Origin: Virgifigura deserti
GTDB taxonomy: Bacteria > Pseudomonadota > Alphaproteobacteria > Dongiales > Dongiaceae
Length of the DNA stretch: 64,000 bases
NCBI GenBank assembly: GCA_003576685.1
Contig: QOZR01000003.1
Span: forward strand, 124,001-188,000
Direction of reading: 5' to 3'
The notes below the pieces were generated by a model. That model saw only the letters and a program-made list of their open reading frames with translations, made no database searches and was not told the DNA's origin. The first letter of the stretch is position 1. Every line of letters begins with the position of its first letter. Position numbers and translations under genes: made by a program. Shown here piece after piece: positions 46,728-56,066 of the stretch.

Positions 46728-48470
46728 CTAGCGACGGCGCCAGGCCTGGGTCCGGCGGGCAAGCCCGCGGGTGGCGAGGGCGTGGACGAGACGGACCGCG
46801 GCCGAGGTGTAGACGATCATCATTGCCATCGCCGCGGCGGGCGCAATGTCGCCGGCATCGTCCATGTTGAGCACCGCCACCGAGGCCAGGGTCGTGTCGG
46901 CAGAATAGAGGAACACGACCGCCGACACAGTGGTCATCGCATTGACGAAAAGATAGATGCTGATGTCGAGGATCGCCGGCATGCAGACCGGCACGGTAAC
47001 GCGCCAGAAGGTCTTATAGAACGGCGCCTTCAGCGAGGCCGACACCGCCTCGAACTCCGGGTCCATTTGCTTCAGCGCTGTGACCGCCGTCAGGTGGCTG
47101 ACCGTGTAGAAATGGACGATCGTCGAGATCACCAGGATCGCCATGGTGCCGTAGAGAAAGTTGAACGGGTTGGTCGGCTTGTTGAAGAAGAAGATGTAGG
47201 CGAGCCCGAGCACCAGGCCCGGAACCGCGAGCGGCAGGATCGCGAGAAGCTGGAAGAGAACGCGGCCGGCTGCGAAGCCCCGCCCCTTCTCGACGAAATA
47301 GGCCCCGCAAAAGATCACAGCGGTTCCGATCAGCGCCGCCCAGGACGCCATCTCGATCGAATTCCAGTAGGATTCCCAGCCGCCACCATCCATCAGGTCG
47401 AACCGATAATTGCGGAACGACAGGGACAGGTCATAAGGCCAGTAGGTGATCAGCGAGGCAAACATGGCGACGCCGAGAATGCCGACAATCAGGAACCCCA
47501 CCACCGCGCAAAATGCCAGCATCGTCGCATCGAAGCGCCGGCTCGGCTTCGGCTCGAGCGGCACCGCGCGGGCGGAAAGCTGCGCCACCTGCCGGCGCTG
47601 GATGATGCGGTCGACGATGAAAGCGATCACCGCCGGTATCAGCAGCACCACGCTGACCACGGCGCCCATCTCGAAATTCTGCTGGCCAATCACCTGCTTA
47701 TAGATGTCGGTCGCCAGGACGTCATACTGTCCGCCGATCACCTTCGGCACGCCGAAGTCCGTGATGACCAGGGTGAACACGACGAAGGCGGCGCTGATCA
47801 ACCCGTATTTCGCCGCCGGCAGCGTCACGGTGAAGAAGATGCGCATCCGGCTCGCCCGCAGCGCCGTCGCCGCCTCATAGAGGCGCGCGTCGGAGATCGA
47901 CAGCGCCGTCACGAGGATCATCAGCGCGTGCGGAAAGGTAAAGAACACCGAGGCCATCACGATGCCGATCGGCCCGTAGATCGAGTGCCCGAACAGCAAC
48001 TCCTTCAGCATGCCCTGGTTGCCGAACAGATAGACCAGCGAGATTCCGGGCAGCAGCGAGGGCGCCAGGATCGGGATCAGCGCAATGCCCCTGAACAGGG
48101 ACCGGCCGGGCATGCAGCTTCGCGTCAGGGCATAGGCATAGAAGAAGGCCAGCGAGATCGTGACCACCGTGCTGATGACGGCGACGAACAGGCTGTTGTA
48201 GATCGAAGCGAAGAGCGCCGGCGTGCCAAAATACTGCGCGTAATTGGTGAGGCCGATGAACTCGCCCGCCTTGTCCTGCACGCTCTTCGACAGCATCGTG
48301 TAGAGGGGCAGGACCAGGGCGACGACGAGAAACGCCGCGATGAGCACCATCGCGCTGCGCATGATCCAATCGTCGCGACCGAGCTTCGGCTTGACGCCGC
48401 GCCCACCCCTTCGAGCGACGCCCTGCGCCGCTCCACGCGCGATGGTCGCGTCGATCGTGGCTTGCGTCAT
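46728..48470 (-). CDS. AEP-type ABC importer permease, two fused modules (PhnU/V-like)
   Basis: A 580-residue permease made of two six-helix modules (about 30-290 and 320-565), as in the FbpB iron and the PhnU2-type aminoethylphosphonate permeases. Two EAA loops are seen: EAATALRASRMRIFFTVTLP near 195-215 and EAVSASLKAPFYKTFWRVTVP near 470-490. It lies 3 bp after the ATPase gene. The presence of phn genes 4 kb away favours AEP as substrate over ferric iron. Confidence 0.85.
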   Translation of the reverse strand: MTQATIDATIARGAAQGVARRGGRGVKPKLGRDDWIMRSAMVLIAAFLVVALVLPLYTMLSKSVQDKAGEFIGLTNYAQYFGTPALFASIYNSLFVAVISTVVTISLAFFYAYALTRSCMPGRSLFRGIALIPILAPSLLPGISLVYLFGNQGMLKELLFGHSIYGPIGIVMASVFFTFPHALMILVTALSISDARLYEAATALRASRMRIFFTVTLPAAKYGLISAAFVVFTLVITDFGVPKVIGGQYDVLATDIYKQVIGQQNFEMGAVVSVVLLIPAVIAFIVDRIIQRRQVAQLSARAVPLEPKPSRRFDATMLAFCAVVGFLIVGILGVAMFASLITYWPYDLSLSFRNYRFDLMDGGGWESYWNSIEMASWAALIGTAVIFCGAYFVEKGRGFAAGRVLFQLLAILPLAVPGLVLGLAYIFFFNKPTNPFNFLYGTMAILVISTIVHFYTVSHLTAVTALKQMDPEFEAVSASLKAPFYKTFWRVTVPVCMPAILDISIYLFVNAMTTVSAVVFLYSADTTLASVAVLNMDDAGDIAPAAAMAMMIVYTSAAVRLVHALATRGLARRTQAWRRR

Positions 48471-48473
48471 GGA

Positions 48474-49616
48474 CTACTGCCGTTCGAAGACACGGATGCA
48501 GTCGGGCGGGAAGGCGATGGAGAGACTCATGCCGTCGGCCAGCCCGAGGTCGCGCACCGCGTTGATCGAGAAATCGGCCGTCAAGGTCTCGCCCGCCGCG
48601 TCGGCTGGCGTCCCCGCCGCAATCAGGGTCCCACGGTAGAACGAGCCGAGAAACTCCATCTCGAGGATTTGCGCCGCGAAGCTGTTACTTTTCGACCCGT
48701 CGATGTTGCGGATCGACACGTCCTCCGGCCGGACGGCGATCGTCACCGGGGTGCCCGCGGCGAATCCGTTGACCCCGCCGGCGCAGTCGAGCTCGACGCC
48801 GCCGAAGGCGACCCGGCCGGGGCGGGTCACGACGCCCGGGAGAAAGTTCATCGTGCCGATGAAATCGGCGACGAAGGCGCTGGCCGGATCGCGATAGATC
48901 TCCGTCGCGGTGCCGACCTGCTCGATCACACCGTGATTCATCACGACGATGCGGTCGGCCATGGTCAGCGCCTCTTCCTGGTCGTGGGTCACCATGATCG
49001 TGGTGATGCCGAGCCTCCGCTGCAGATGCTTGATCTCGTGCCGCAGATGCACGCGCACCCGGGCGTCGAGCGCCGAAAGCGGCTCGTCGAGCAGCAGGAG
49101 TCCGGGCGAGGTGGCGAGCGCGCGGGCCAGCGCTACTCGCTGCTGCTGCCCGCCCGAGAGCTGGGACGGATATTTCTCGCCGGAGTCCGGGAGGCCGACG
49201 AGCTGCAGAAGCTCCATCACTCGTGCGGCGATCGCCGCGCGCGGCATCCGTCGGCTTTCGAGCCCGTAGGCGATGTTCTTCGAAACCGTCAGGTTCGGAA
49301 ACAGCGCGTAGGACTGGAACACGATACCGAAATCGCGCTCGGAGGGCGGCAGACGCGAGATGTCGCGCCCCGCCTGAAAAATGCTGCCGTTGGTCTGGAT
49401 ATCGAGGCCGGCAATGGCCCGGAGCAAGGTAGTCTTGCCGCAGCCGGAGGGGCCAAGAAAGCAGACGAACTCGCCCTCGCGGATCTCCAGCGAAATGCTC
49501 TTGAGCGCCGCGAAGACGCCGAACATCTTCGACAGGTTCTCGATGCGCAGATAGCCCGCCCCGGATAGATCGTCCGTCTGGGGCGGATTCATCGTGGTCA
49601 TTGTCATTCGCCGCAT
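48474..49616 (-). CDS. AEP-type ABC importer ATPase (PhnT-like)
   Basis: A 380-residue ABC ATPase with a C-terminal TOBE domain. Walker A is GPSGCGKTTLLRAIAG near 56-71, signature LSGGQQQRVALARAL near 156, Walker B LLLLDEPLSALDARVR near 176; the TOBE region is about 290-375 (VTIAVRPEDVSIRN). The start is ambiguous among ATGs at 49616, 49607, 49601 and 49592; a GGAG lies just before the first. It powers the fused permease. Confidence 0.87.
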   Translation of the reverse strand: MRRMTMTTMNPPQTDDLSGAGYLRIENLSKMFGVFAALKSISLEIREGEFVCFLGPSGCGKTTLLRAIAGLDIQTNGSIFQAGRDISRLPPSERDFGIVFQSYALFPNLTVSKNIAYGLESRRMPRAAIAARVMELLQLVGLPDSGEKYPSQLSGGQQQRVALARALATSPGLLLLDEPLSALDARVRVHLRHEIKHLQRRLGITTIMVTHDQEEALTMADRIVVMNHGVIEQVGTATEIYRDPASAFVADFIGTMNFLPGVVTRPGRVAFGGVELDCAGGVNGFAAGTPVTIAVRPEDVSIRNIDGSKSNSFAAQILEMEFLGSFYRGTLIAAGTPADAAGETLTADFSINAVRDLGLADGMSLSIAFPPDCIRVFERQ

Positions 49617-49650
49617 ATCTCCGCGTCAGAGGTTCGCGCGGGGCGCTACC

Positions 49651-49687
49651 CCCACCCTCCGCTCGAAACAAGGAGCAGGCGGGTGGG
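49651..49687 (-). other. Intercistronic imperfect hairpin after the AEP-binding-protein gene
   Basis: CCCACCC (49651-49657) with GGGTGGG (49681-49687) outside, and GCTC (49661-49664) with GAGC (49673-49676) inside. It lies in the 94-bp gap between the binding-protein stop and the ATPase start, the same place as the hairpins after ehuB and the peptide-binding-protein gene. Confidence 0.45.
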
Positions 49688-49710
49688 AGCTACGGCTCAC
49701 TCTCTGTCGA

Positions 49711-50766
49711 TCACTCCTTCGGTTCCGACTTCACGCCGTACCGCTTCTGCCATTCCGAGAGAATCCGATCGCGGTTTTGCGCCGCCCAGGTGAAGTCGTT
49801 ATCGATCAGCATCGCCTCGAGCTTGTCCGGAGGCGGCAGGTTCTCCACCGGCTTCGCAATGCCCGGCATCGCGACGAGGGCGAAGTTCTGATTATAAAGC
49901 TCGTTCGCCTCTCGGCTGGCCGCCCAGTCGAGGAGCGTCTGGGCCGCTTCCAGCTTGTCGGTGCCCTTGATCAGCGCTCCAGCCTCCAACTCCCAGCCGA
50001 GACCTTCCGATGGGAAGATCACCTCGAGGGGCGCCCCCTTCGACTTCTCCGCTGCGATGCGATAGTCGAAAGAAAAGCCGATCGGGAACTCGCCCGATCC
50101 CGCCATCTTCGCCGGCTTAGATCCGGAATGGGTATAGACGCCGATGTTCTCGTGGAGAGCGTCCATGAACGCCCACCCCTTCTCCTCGCCGAAGAGCTGC
50201 AGCCAACTCGACACCATCAGGAAACCGGTGCCCGATGAGTTCGGGTTCGGCATCACGATGGATCCTTTGTAGACCGGCTTCGTCAGGTCGCCCCATGACG
50301 TCGGCTTAGGCAGCTTTTTCGCTTCCGCCTCGTAGATATTGAAGGCGATGCCTGCCGCGTAGGCATCCTGCCCCACCCAGCTGGGTGGATTGGCGCTGTC
50401 CCTGAACTTGGGCGACAGCTTCTCCACGCCCTTTGGCGCGTAGGGCTCAAGCATGCCTTGGTCGTTGAGCAGCATCAGGCTGGTCGCCGCCAAGCCCCAG
50501 ACGACATCGGCCTGCGGGTTCTCCTTCTCCGCCAGCAGCTTGGCGGTGACGATGCCGGTCGAATCCCGCACCCAGTTGATCGTGATGTCGGGGTGGGCCT
50601 TATTGAACGCCTGCTGATATTCCTTGAGCTGGTCGGCCTCGAAGGCGGTATAGACGGTCAGTTCCGTGTCGGCGTTGGCGATGCCGACCGAAAGGCCGGT
50701 GGCCGCCAGGATGCCGAGAAAACTGCCCGCTAAACGCTTGGCGGTTTTCATCCGAATGGTCCGCAT
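49711..50766 (-). CDS. AEP-type ABC importer binding protein (PhnS-like)
   Basis: A 351-residue binding protein; the start at 50766 has AGGAGG 12 bp upstream. Residues 1-32 are a Sec signal peptide (LSVGIANAD-TE). The mature protein follows the Fbp/thiamine/AEP type-2 binding-protein pattern: LTVYTAFEADQLKEYQQAFN at the start, ADVVWGLAATSLMLLNDQG, and NPNSSGTGFLMVSSW near 190, the loop that holds the anion. Together with the ATPase and fused permease it matches the putative 2-aminoethylphosphonate importer group. Confidence 0.86.
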   Translation of the reverse strand: MRTIRMKTAKRLAGSFLGILAATGLSVGIANADTELTVYTAFEADQLKEYQQAFNKAHPDITINWVRDSTGIVTAKLLAEKENPQADVVWGLAATSLMLLNDQGMLEPYAPKGVEKLSPKFRDSANPPSWVGQDAYAAGIAFNIYEAEAKKLPKPTSWGDLTKPVYKGSIVMPNPNSSGTGFLMVSSWLQLFGEEKGWAFMDALHENIGVYTHSGSKPAKMAGSGEFPIGFSFDYRIAAEKSKGAPLEVIFPSEGLGWELEAGALIKGTDKLEAAQTLLDWAASREANELYNQNFALVAMPGIAKPVENLPPPDKLEAMLIDNDFTWAAQNRDRILSEWQKRYGVKSEPKE

Positions 50767-50860
50767 GATCCTGATGCCTCCTTGCGACGTAAGTGGAACC
50801 TGCCCTTTTCGTTCATCTCGCTCCGGCTTTGGCCAGAGCGGCATTTTTATTAAATTTTTA

Positions 50861-50880
50861 TGACAAGAATGAGCTTGTCA
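50861..50880. promoter_or_regulatory. TGACAAG-N6-CTTGTCA inverted repeat upstream of the AEP importer
   Basis: Perfect 7-bp arms around 6 bp, 95 bp upstream of the binding-protein start and next to an AT-rich run. It could be an operator; no second copy was noticed in the window. Confidence 0.4.
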
Positions 50881-50970
50881 CCGGCAATGCGCCCCGTCAA
50901 TCGCGCCCGACGACGTTCATCCGCGCACCGCTCCCTATAAGGGCCGGATACGCGTCCATACGTCAAATCA

Positions 50971-50983
50971 CTATAAGCTATAG
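50971..50983. promoter_or_regulatory. CTATA-AGC-TATAG dyad, shares GCTATAG with the phnW-LysR site
   Basis: A 5-bp-arm dyad about 205 bp upstream of the AEP-binding-protein gene. GCTATAG at 50977-50983 equals GCTATAG at 42723-42729, so the phn LysR protein may act at both places. Low certainty, since the words are short. Confidence 0.3.
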
Positions 50984-51216
50984 ATCAGATAGGCTCTGCC
51001 GATAGCTGCGCCGGCAATCGCCGGTCTGGCGATGAAAAACTGACGCTTGGTTCCTTGCGTCAACGGCTGCTTCGGGTGGAGCTTTGCCCTTCGTTCCGCC
51101 TATCGGAACGAGCAGGTAGCGCCAGGAAGCGGCCGTTGGTTCCACTTGCTGCCCTGTCGTGCAAAGTCTTCCTACTCTCGCCGTTCGATGGCCAGCGGAC
51201 TGTGATAAAAGGAGTT

Positions 51217-52869
51217 ATGGCACGGCCCCCCGCGATCGTTCAGGGGCGAGAGGCGTTCGCCCGGCAGAAATGGAGGGAAGCGTACGCGCAACTCTCCGCA
51301 GCCGATAGCGAGCCGCCCCTCGAACCCGCAGACCTCGAACGGTTAGCGACGGCTGCGTATCTCGTCGGCGAGGAAGCCCACGCAACCACCATCTGGACGC
51401 GCGCGCACCACCAACTCATCGAACAGGGAAACGTGGAGCGCGCGGCCCGATGGGGGTTCTGGCTCAGTTTGAGCCTACTGCTTGGAGGCGAGATGGCCCG
51501 CAGCACCGGCTGGCTCGCCCGTTCGCAGCGGTTGCTCAAGCACCGCGAAGATGCGTGCGTTGAGCAGGGATACGGGCTCATCGTGACCGGCCTGCTGGCG
51601 ATGGGTAAGGGAAACACCGAGAGCGCCGGTGCCAATTTCGAGCAGGCGCTCGCGCTCGCCGAGCAGTTCGGAGACCCAGATCTGCTGGCGTTGGGCCTAC
51701 TCAGCCGAGGCCAGAGCCTGATCCAGTCACGCAAGAGCGCCGAAGGCGTCGCCCGGCTCGATGAGGCGATGGTGGCGGTTACGGCAGGGGAAGTGTCGCC
51801 GGTGCTGGCCGGGATCATCTATTGCGCCGTCATCCTGACCTGCCAACGCATCTTTGATCTCCGCCGTGCGCGTGAATGGACCACGCAGCTCGACGCTTGG
51901 TGTGCTTCCCAGCCCGATTTGGTGCCCTATCGCGGCCAGTGTCTGGTGCATCGCTCCGAAATTCTGCAGTTGCAGGGCGACTGGCCCGATGCTCTCGCCG
52001 AGGTGATGAAAGCCCGCGACCATCTTGCCGATAGGTCGGAAGCCGTCGTTGGGCGCGCCTGCTACCAGCAGGGCGAGCTCCACCGTCTGCGCGGGGAGTT
52101 TGCGCAGGCCAACGAGATGTACCGCGAGGCGGGCCGGAACGGGTGTGAACCGCAGCCCGGCGTGTCGCTGCTTCGGTTGGCCGAGGGCAAACTCGATGCC
52201 GCCGCGGCTGCGATCCGCGGCGTCGCCGATCCTGCCGGCAGCCTGCAGGGACCGGGCGCTGGAGCGTCGCGCCCCAAGCTACTTGGCCCGTACGTCGAGA
52301 TCTTAATTGCCACCGGCGATCTCGACACCGCACGTGCGGTCGCCGACGAGCTGACGCGGATCGCTACGGCATTCGACGCCCCGTTCCTTCTGGCGACGTC
52401 CGCCCAGGCCACCGGCGCTGTCCTGTTCGCGGAGGGCAAGATGAAAGCGGCGCTCGCCCTCCTGCGCGAGGCGTGGGCGATTTGGCAACAACTTGGGACG
52501 CCTTACGAATCCGCGCGCGTGCGGGTCCTCATCGGGCGGGTCTGCCAACGGCTCGACGACCACGAAACGGCACGCATGCACTTCGACGCCGCACATTCCG
52601 TCTTCGGGCAGCTGGGCGCTGCACCCGACTTGGTCGAACTGGAACGGCTGATGGCCACCCGGGGCGCTGGTCCGTTCAGCGCCCTGACGGACCGCGAACG
52701 GGAGGTCCTTTCGCTCGTAGCCGCTGGTGAGACCAACCGGCAAATTGCCACCGCAGTCGGCATCAGCGAGCACACCGTTGCCCGTCACCTGAGTAATATC
52801 TTCGACAAGCTTGGTGTCACGTCCCGAACCGCGGCCAGCACATTTGCCCATAAGCACAAGCTCGTCTGA
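51217..52869 (+). CDS. TPR-LuxR family transcriptional regulator
   Basis: A 550-residue protein; the ATG at 51217 has AAAAGGAG 5 bp upstream, which decides against the longer open frame. Residues about 10-470 are tetratricopeptide-like helical repeats rich in Ala/Leu/Arg pairs; residues about 485-548 are a LuxR/FixJ HTH (LTDREREVLSLVAAGETNRQIATAVGISEHTVARHLSNIFDKLG). No ATPase (LAL-type) motif is seen, so it is shorter than MalT-type regulators. Its target is unknown; the methyltransferase 122 bp downstream is a candidate. Confidence 0.85.
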   Translation: MARPPAIVQGREAFARQKWREAYAQLSAADSEPPLEPADLERLATAAYLVGEEAHATTIWTRAHHQLIEQGNVERAARWGFWLSLSLLLGGEMARSTGWLARSQRLLKHREDACVEQGYGLIVTGLLAMGKGNTESAGANFEQALALAEQFGDPDLLALGLLSRGQSLIQSRKSAEGVARLDEAMVAVTAGEVSPVLAGIIYCAVILTCQRIFDLRRAREWTTQLDAWCASQPDLVPYRGQCLVHRSEILQLQGDWPDALAEVMKARDHLADRSEAVVGRACYQQGELHRLRGEFAQANEMYREAGRNGCEPQPGVSLLRLAEGKLDAAAAAIRGVADPAGSLQGPGAGASRPKLLGPYVEILIATGDLDTARAVADELTRIATAFDAPFLLATSAQATGAVLFAEGKMKAALALLREAWAIWQQLGTPYESARVRVLIGRVCQRLDDHETARMHFDAAHSVFGQLGAAPDLVELERLMATRGAGPFSALTDREREVLSLVAAGETNRQIATAVGISEHTVARHLSNIFDKLGVTSRTAASTFAHKHKLV

Positions 52870-52991
52870 GCAGCGTCATGTGGTCAAATCTGACTATATG
52901 ACCACCGGCAGGATGTGGCGAATTCGGGCGATGCACAGCTTCCCCCTTCCTTTCTACGATACCCGGCGTCCCAAGGAAAAGGAGGAACACG

Positions 52992-53801
52992 ATGACTCAG
53001 CAAGTCTACGGCAAGTCCTATGGAGGAACCCCTGCCGAGAACTACCAGCGCTTTTTTGTCCCTTCCATCGGTGCGCCGGTGGCCGATGATCTCATCGGCA
53101 TTGCGGGTCTTCAACCGGGCCAGCGCGTGCTCGATGTCGCGTGCGGCACCGGGGTCGTGACGCGGCTCGCGGCGGAGCGCGTCGGCGCTGCGGGCGCGGT
53201 TGCCGGCCTGGACGTGAACCCAGGCATGCTGGCGGTGGCCCGTTCGCAGACCCCATCCGATATCTCGATCGACTGGTACGAGGCGAGTGCCGAGTTGATG
53301 CCGCTTCCGGACGAGGCGTTCGACGTCGTGCTCTGCCAAATGGGGCTCCAGTTTGTCCCCAACAAGCTGGCCGCGCTGCGCGAGATGCGGCGGGTTCTGG
53401 ATACAGGCGGGCGGGCCTTTGTCACCGTGCCCGGGCCCAAGCCGCCTATGTTCGCGATCATGACGGATGCGCTGGCCCGTCACCTAAGCCCAGAAGTTGC
53501 GTCGTTCGGTGATCTCGTGTTCTCGATGCACGATGTCGATGAACTCACCGAACTCATGCGCAGTGCCGGCTTCCAGGAAGTCGACGTTCAGTCGAAACCC
53601 AAGACCCTTCGTCTCCCGGCACCAGCGGACTTCCTGTGGCAATACATCCACAGCACGCCGCTCACCGAAGCGGCGGCTCAGGCCGGCGAGGCTAAGCGCG
53701 ACGCACTGGAGCGCGACGTCTGCATGCAGTGGCAGGAGTTTGTGGTGGACGGCTCCACGTTGCTTCAAGTGGGCATGACGACGGCGACCGCACTGAAGTA
53801 G
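52992..53801 (+). CDS. Class I SAM-dependent methyltransferase
   Basis: A 269-residue protein after an AAGGAGG site. The SAM-binding motif I is VLDVACGTGVVTRLAA near 38-53, with GLDVNPGMLAVARS near 73 (acidic residue for the ribose) and LCQMGLQFVPNKLAALREM near 113. It resembles the UbiE/Methyltransf_11 group acting on small molecules. The substrate is not evident. The gene ends just before the broken IS630 element. Confidence 0.83.
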   Translation: MTQQVYGKSYGGTPAENYQRFFVPSIGAPVADDLIGIAGLQPGQRVLDVACGTGVVTRLAAERVGAAGAVAGLDVNPGMLAVARSQTPSDISIDWYEASAELMPLPDEAFDVVLCQMGLQFVPNKLAALREMRRVLDTGGRAFVTVPGPKPPMFAIMTDALARHLSPEVASFGDLVFSMHDVDELTELMRSAGFQEVDVQSKPKTLRLPAPADFLWQYIHSTPLTEAAAQAGEAKRDALERDVCMQWQEFVVDGSTLLQVGMTTATALK

Positions 53802-53839
53802 GCCCGTGGAGTTCAACACGGTTCGGCGACCGTCGACGA

Positions 53840-54444
53840 AGGTCTCCGCCGCGTTCAGCCACGAGCACGAGGTCGGGGTGAAGTCGAAGATGAAGCGCGG
53901 GTGGCGCGAGCCAGGCGATAACTTTTGCGTGCTTATGAGCGGCATAGTTGTCGAGGACAACATGGACCAGCTTGCCGGCCGGCACCTCCGCCTCGATGGC
54001 ATTGAGGAAACGGATAAACTCCTGATGGCGGTCGCACTGCATGTTGCGGCCGATGACCGTGCCGTCGAGGATGTTCAGGGCGGCGAACAGGGTGGTGGTG
54101 CCGTGGCGCTTGTAGTCGTGGGTCATGGTGCCGGCGCGGTCCTTCTTCAGCGGCAGGCCCGGCTGGGTGCGGTCCAGCGCCTGGATCTGCGACTTCTCGT
54201 CGACCGACAGCACCACCGCATGGGCCGGCGGATCGACATAGAGCCCCACGATGTCGCGCAGCTTGGGAACGAACTCCGGATCATTGGAGAGCTTGAAATG
54301 GCGCATCCGATGCAGCGCGAGGCCACGGGCGCGCTAGACATGTTTCTGCGGAGCATTGCGGTTGCGGATGATCGCTTCCAGCCGGTGGCGAACGGCCGTG
54401 GTGAGTGTAATGGATATCCCGGGACGCATGCCCCAGACTCGCAT
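53840..54444 (-). pseudogene. IS630-family transposase remnant
   Basis: Minus strand from an ATG at 54444: the IS630 N-terminus (TTAVRHRLEAII, NAPQKHV), then an in-frame TAG at 54336 where relatives have tryptophan, then a jump directly to LALHRMRHFKLSNDPEF, so the HTH middle part is deleted. The catalytic core follows: first acidic residue in VLSVDEKSQIQALDR, second in HVVLDNYAAHKH. A frameshift near 53910-53930 moves the rest (RHPRFIF, TPTSCSWLNAAE) to another frame, and the third acidic residue's region ends after WLNAAE. The element spans about 53806-54480 and cannot be active. Terminal repeats were not identified. Confidence 0.8.
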
Positions 54445-54497
54445 GCCCTCACGTCGGTGGGACTCCCCCACCGGATTTAAATGTCAGACGCGATCCA

Positions 54498-56000
54498 CTA
54501 GGACCGGTCCTCGTGACCCGCGAGGAATGCGTCCAGCAGGCGCACGCCGAAGCCGGTGGCGCCCACCGGCCCGGTCGGGCGGGCCTTCCTATTGAAGTCC
54601 CGTCCGGCGATATCGAGATGCGCCCATGGCACGTCGCCGATGAAGCGCTGGAGAAGCTGCGCCGCATGCACGGCATCGGCCGAGTCTTCGTCCGGCGCAC
54701 ATTGCCGGATATCGGCGATATCGGACTTCAGATGATCGTCGTAATCCGGATCGAGCGGCAGCCGCCAGAGCCGCTCGCCAACCTGCCGCCCTGCCGCCGC
54801 CAACCGCTCGGCGAGATCGTCATCGTTGGCGAAGACGCCGGCATAAACATGGCCCAGCGCCCGAACGACAGAGCCGGTCAGCGTCGCCATATCGACGATC
54901 GCCTTGGGCTTGAACCGCGTCGCCGTGTAATGCAGCGCGTCAATAAGGATCATGCGCCCTTCAGCGTCGGTATCGACCACCTCGATCGTCCGGCCGGACA
55001 GGGTCGTGACCACGTCGCCGGGCCGGTAAGCCTGACCGGAGACCATGTTCTCGACCAGCGGTATCACGCCGACGACGTCGACCGCCGCCTCGCGCTCCGC
55101 GAGCGTCCGCATCAGCCCGACGACGGCGGCCCCGCCCGCCATGTCGCCCTTCATCTCCTCCATGCGGTTCGCCGGCTTGATCGAAATCCCGCCCGTATCG
55201 AAGGTGACACCCTTGCCGACGAAGGCGAACGGCGCTGCGTTGCGGCGAGCGCTGCCGCGCCACCGAAGAACCAGGAGTCGCGGCCGGTGGGCGCTGCCGC
55301 CGCCGACCGCGAGCAGCGCGTTCATGCCGAGCTTGCGCAACTGGTTCTCTGTGACGACCTCGACGCCGACACCCAACTCGGTGAGCGCCCGCGCCTGGTC
55401 GACGAAGCTCTCCGGATGAACGGCATTACCCGGCCCGTTTACCAGATCGCGCGCGAACGCCACGCCTGACGCCGCGGCATCGAGCGGCCGGAACAGCCGC
55501 CGCGCCTCGCGAACAGCGTCGGTGACGAGAGTAAGCCGGCGCATCGGCGCCGGGTCCTCCGGGCGCCGCTTCGTGCGGTAGCGATCAAAGCGATAGGCCC
55601 GCAGGCGGGCGCCGAGCCCGAGATGCGCCGCGATCTCCGCCACACCGACCGGCGCCTGCTCCGGGGCATCGATCAGGATTGTCGCCTCGGGTTCATGCTC
55701 TTCGGCCAAATAGGCAACGAGGCGGCCGCCGATTTCCTCAGAGGCGAGGCGGTCGAGCTCGGCCGGCTTGCCGAGACCGATCAGAATGAGGCGGTGGCCG
55801 TCGACCCCGTCCGGCGCGCGGAGGTCGAGCAGTTGATCGCGGGCACCGTCGAAGCGACCGTCGCGCAGAGCGCGGGTGAGCGCCCCGCCGGTGGCGGCGT
55901 CGAGCGTCGCGGCGGCCGGGGTCAGCCGCCGACCCGGCAGGACTCCGACCGCAACGACCGGCGCTGCGGCCGGCGCCTTGCTGGTGATGACGACCTTCAT
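54498..56000 (-). CDS. pepA: Leucyl aminopeptidase (M17, PepA type)
   Basis: A 500-residue M17 aminopeptidase with an N-terminal macro-like domain (about 1-165) and a catalytic domain (about 180-495). Metal and catalytic motifs are VGKGVTFDTGGISIKPA near 262-278 (lysine and aspartate), KGDMAGGAAV near 283-292 and VVDTDAEGRMILIDAL near 342-357, the M17 signature NTDAEGRL with N replaced by D. It trims N-terminal residues of peptides and may bind DNA in some bacteria. It is next to the IS remnant at its 3' end. Confidence 0.9.
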   Translation of the reverse strand: MKVVITSKAPAAAPVVAVGVLPGRRLTPAAATLDAATGGALTRALRDGRFDGARDQLLDLRAPDGVDGHRLILIGLGKPAELDRLASEEIGGRLVAYLAEEHEPEATILIDAPEQAPVGVAEIAAHLGLGARLRAYRFDRYRTKRRPEDPAPMRRLTLVTDAVREARRLFRPLDAAASGVAFARDLVNGPGNAVHPESFVDQARALTELGVGVEVVTENQLRKLGMNALLAVGGGSAHRPRLLVLRWRGSARRNAAPFAFVGKGVTFDTGGISIKPANRMEEMKGDMAGGAAVVGLMRTLAEREAAVDVVGVIPLVENMVSGQAYRPGDVVTTLSGRTIEVVDTDAEGRMILIDALHYTATRFKPKAIVDMATLTGSVVRALGHVYAGVFANDDDLAERLAAAGRQVGERLWRLPLDPDYDDHLKSDIADIRQCAPDEDSADAVHAAQLLQRFIGDVPWAHLDIAGRDFNRKARPTGPVGATGFGVRLLDAFLAGHEDRS

Positions 56001-56066
56001 GAGATGTCCCCGTTCTTACGAATGCCGGATCGTTCTAACAGGTCGCGGCAGGTTTGAAACCTGCCC

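Larger units (their letters stand above)
50767..51216. other. Divergent control region, AEP importer / TPR-LuxR gene
   Basis: 450 bp without a supported gene. It holds an AT-rich stretch near 50845-50860, the inverted repeat at 50861-50880, the CTATA-AGC-TATAG dyad at 50971-50983, and AAAAGGAG just before the LuxR-type gene. Confidence 0.55.

Noticed and set aside
46782..49568. Open frame of 928 codons on the plus strand
   Set aside because: It is antisense to the AEP permease and ATPase genes, with Arg/Asp/His-rich composition typical of a shadow frame.
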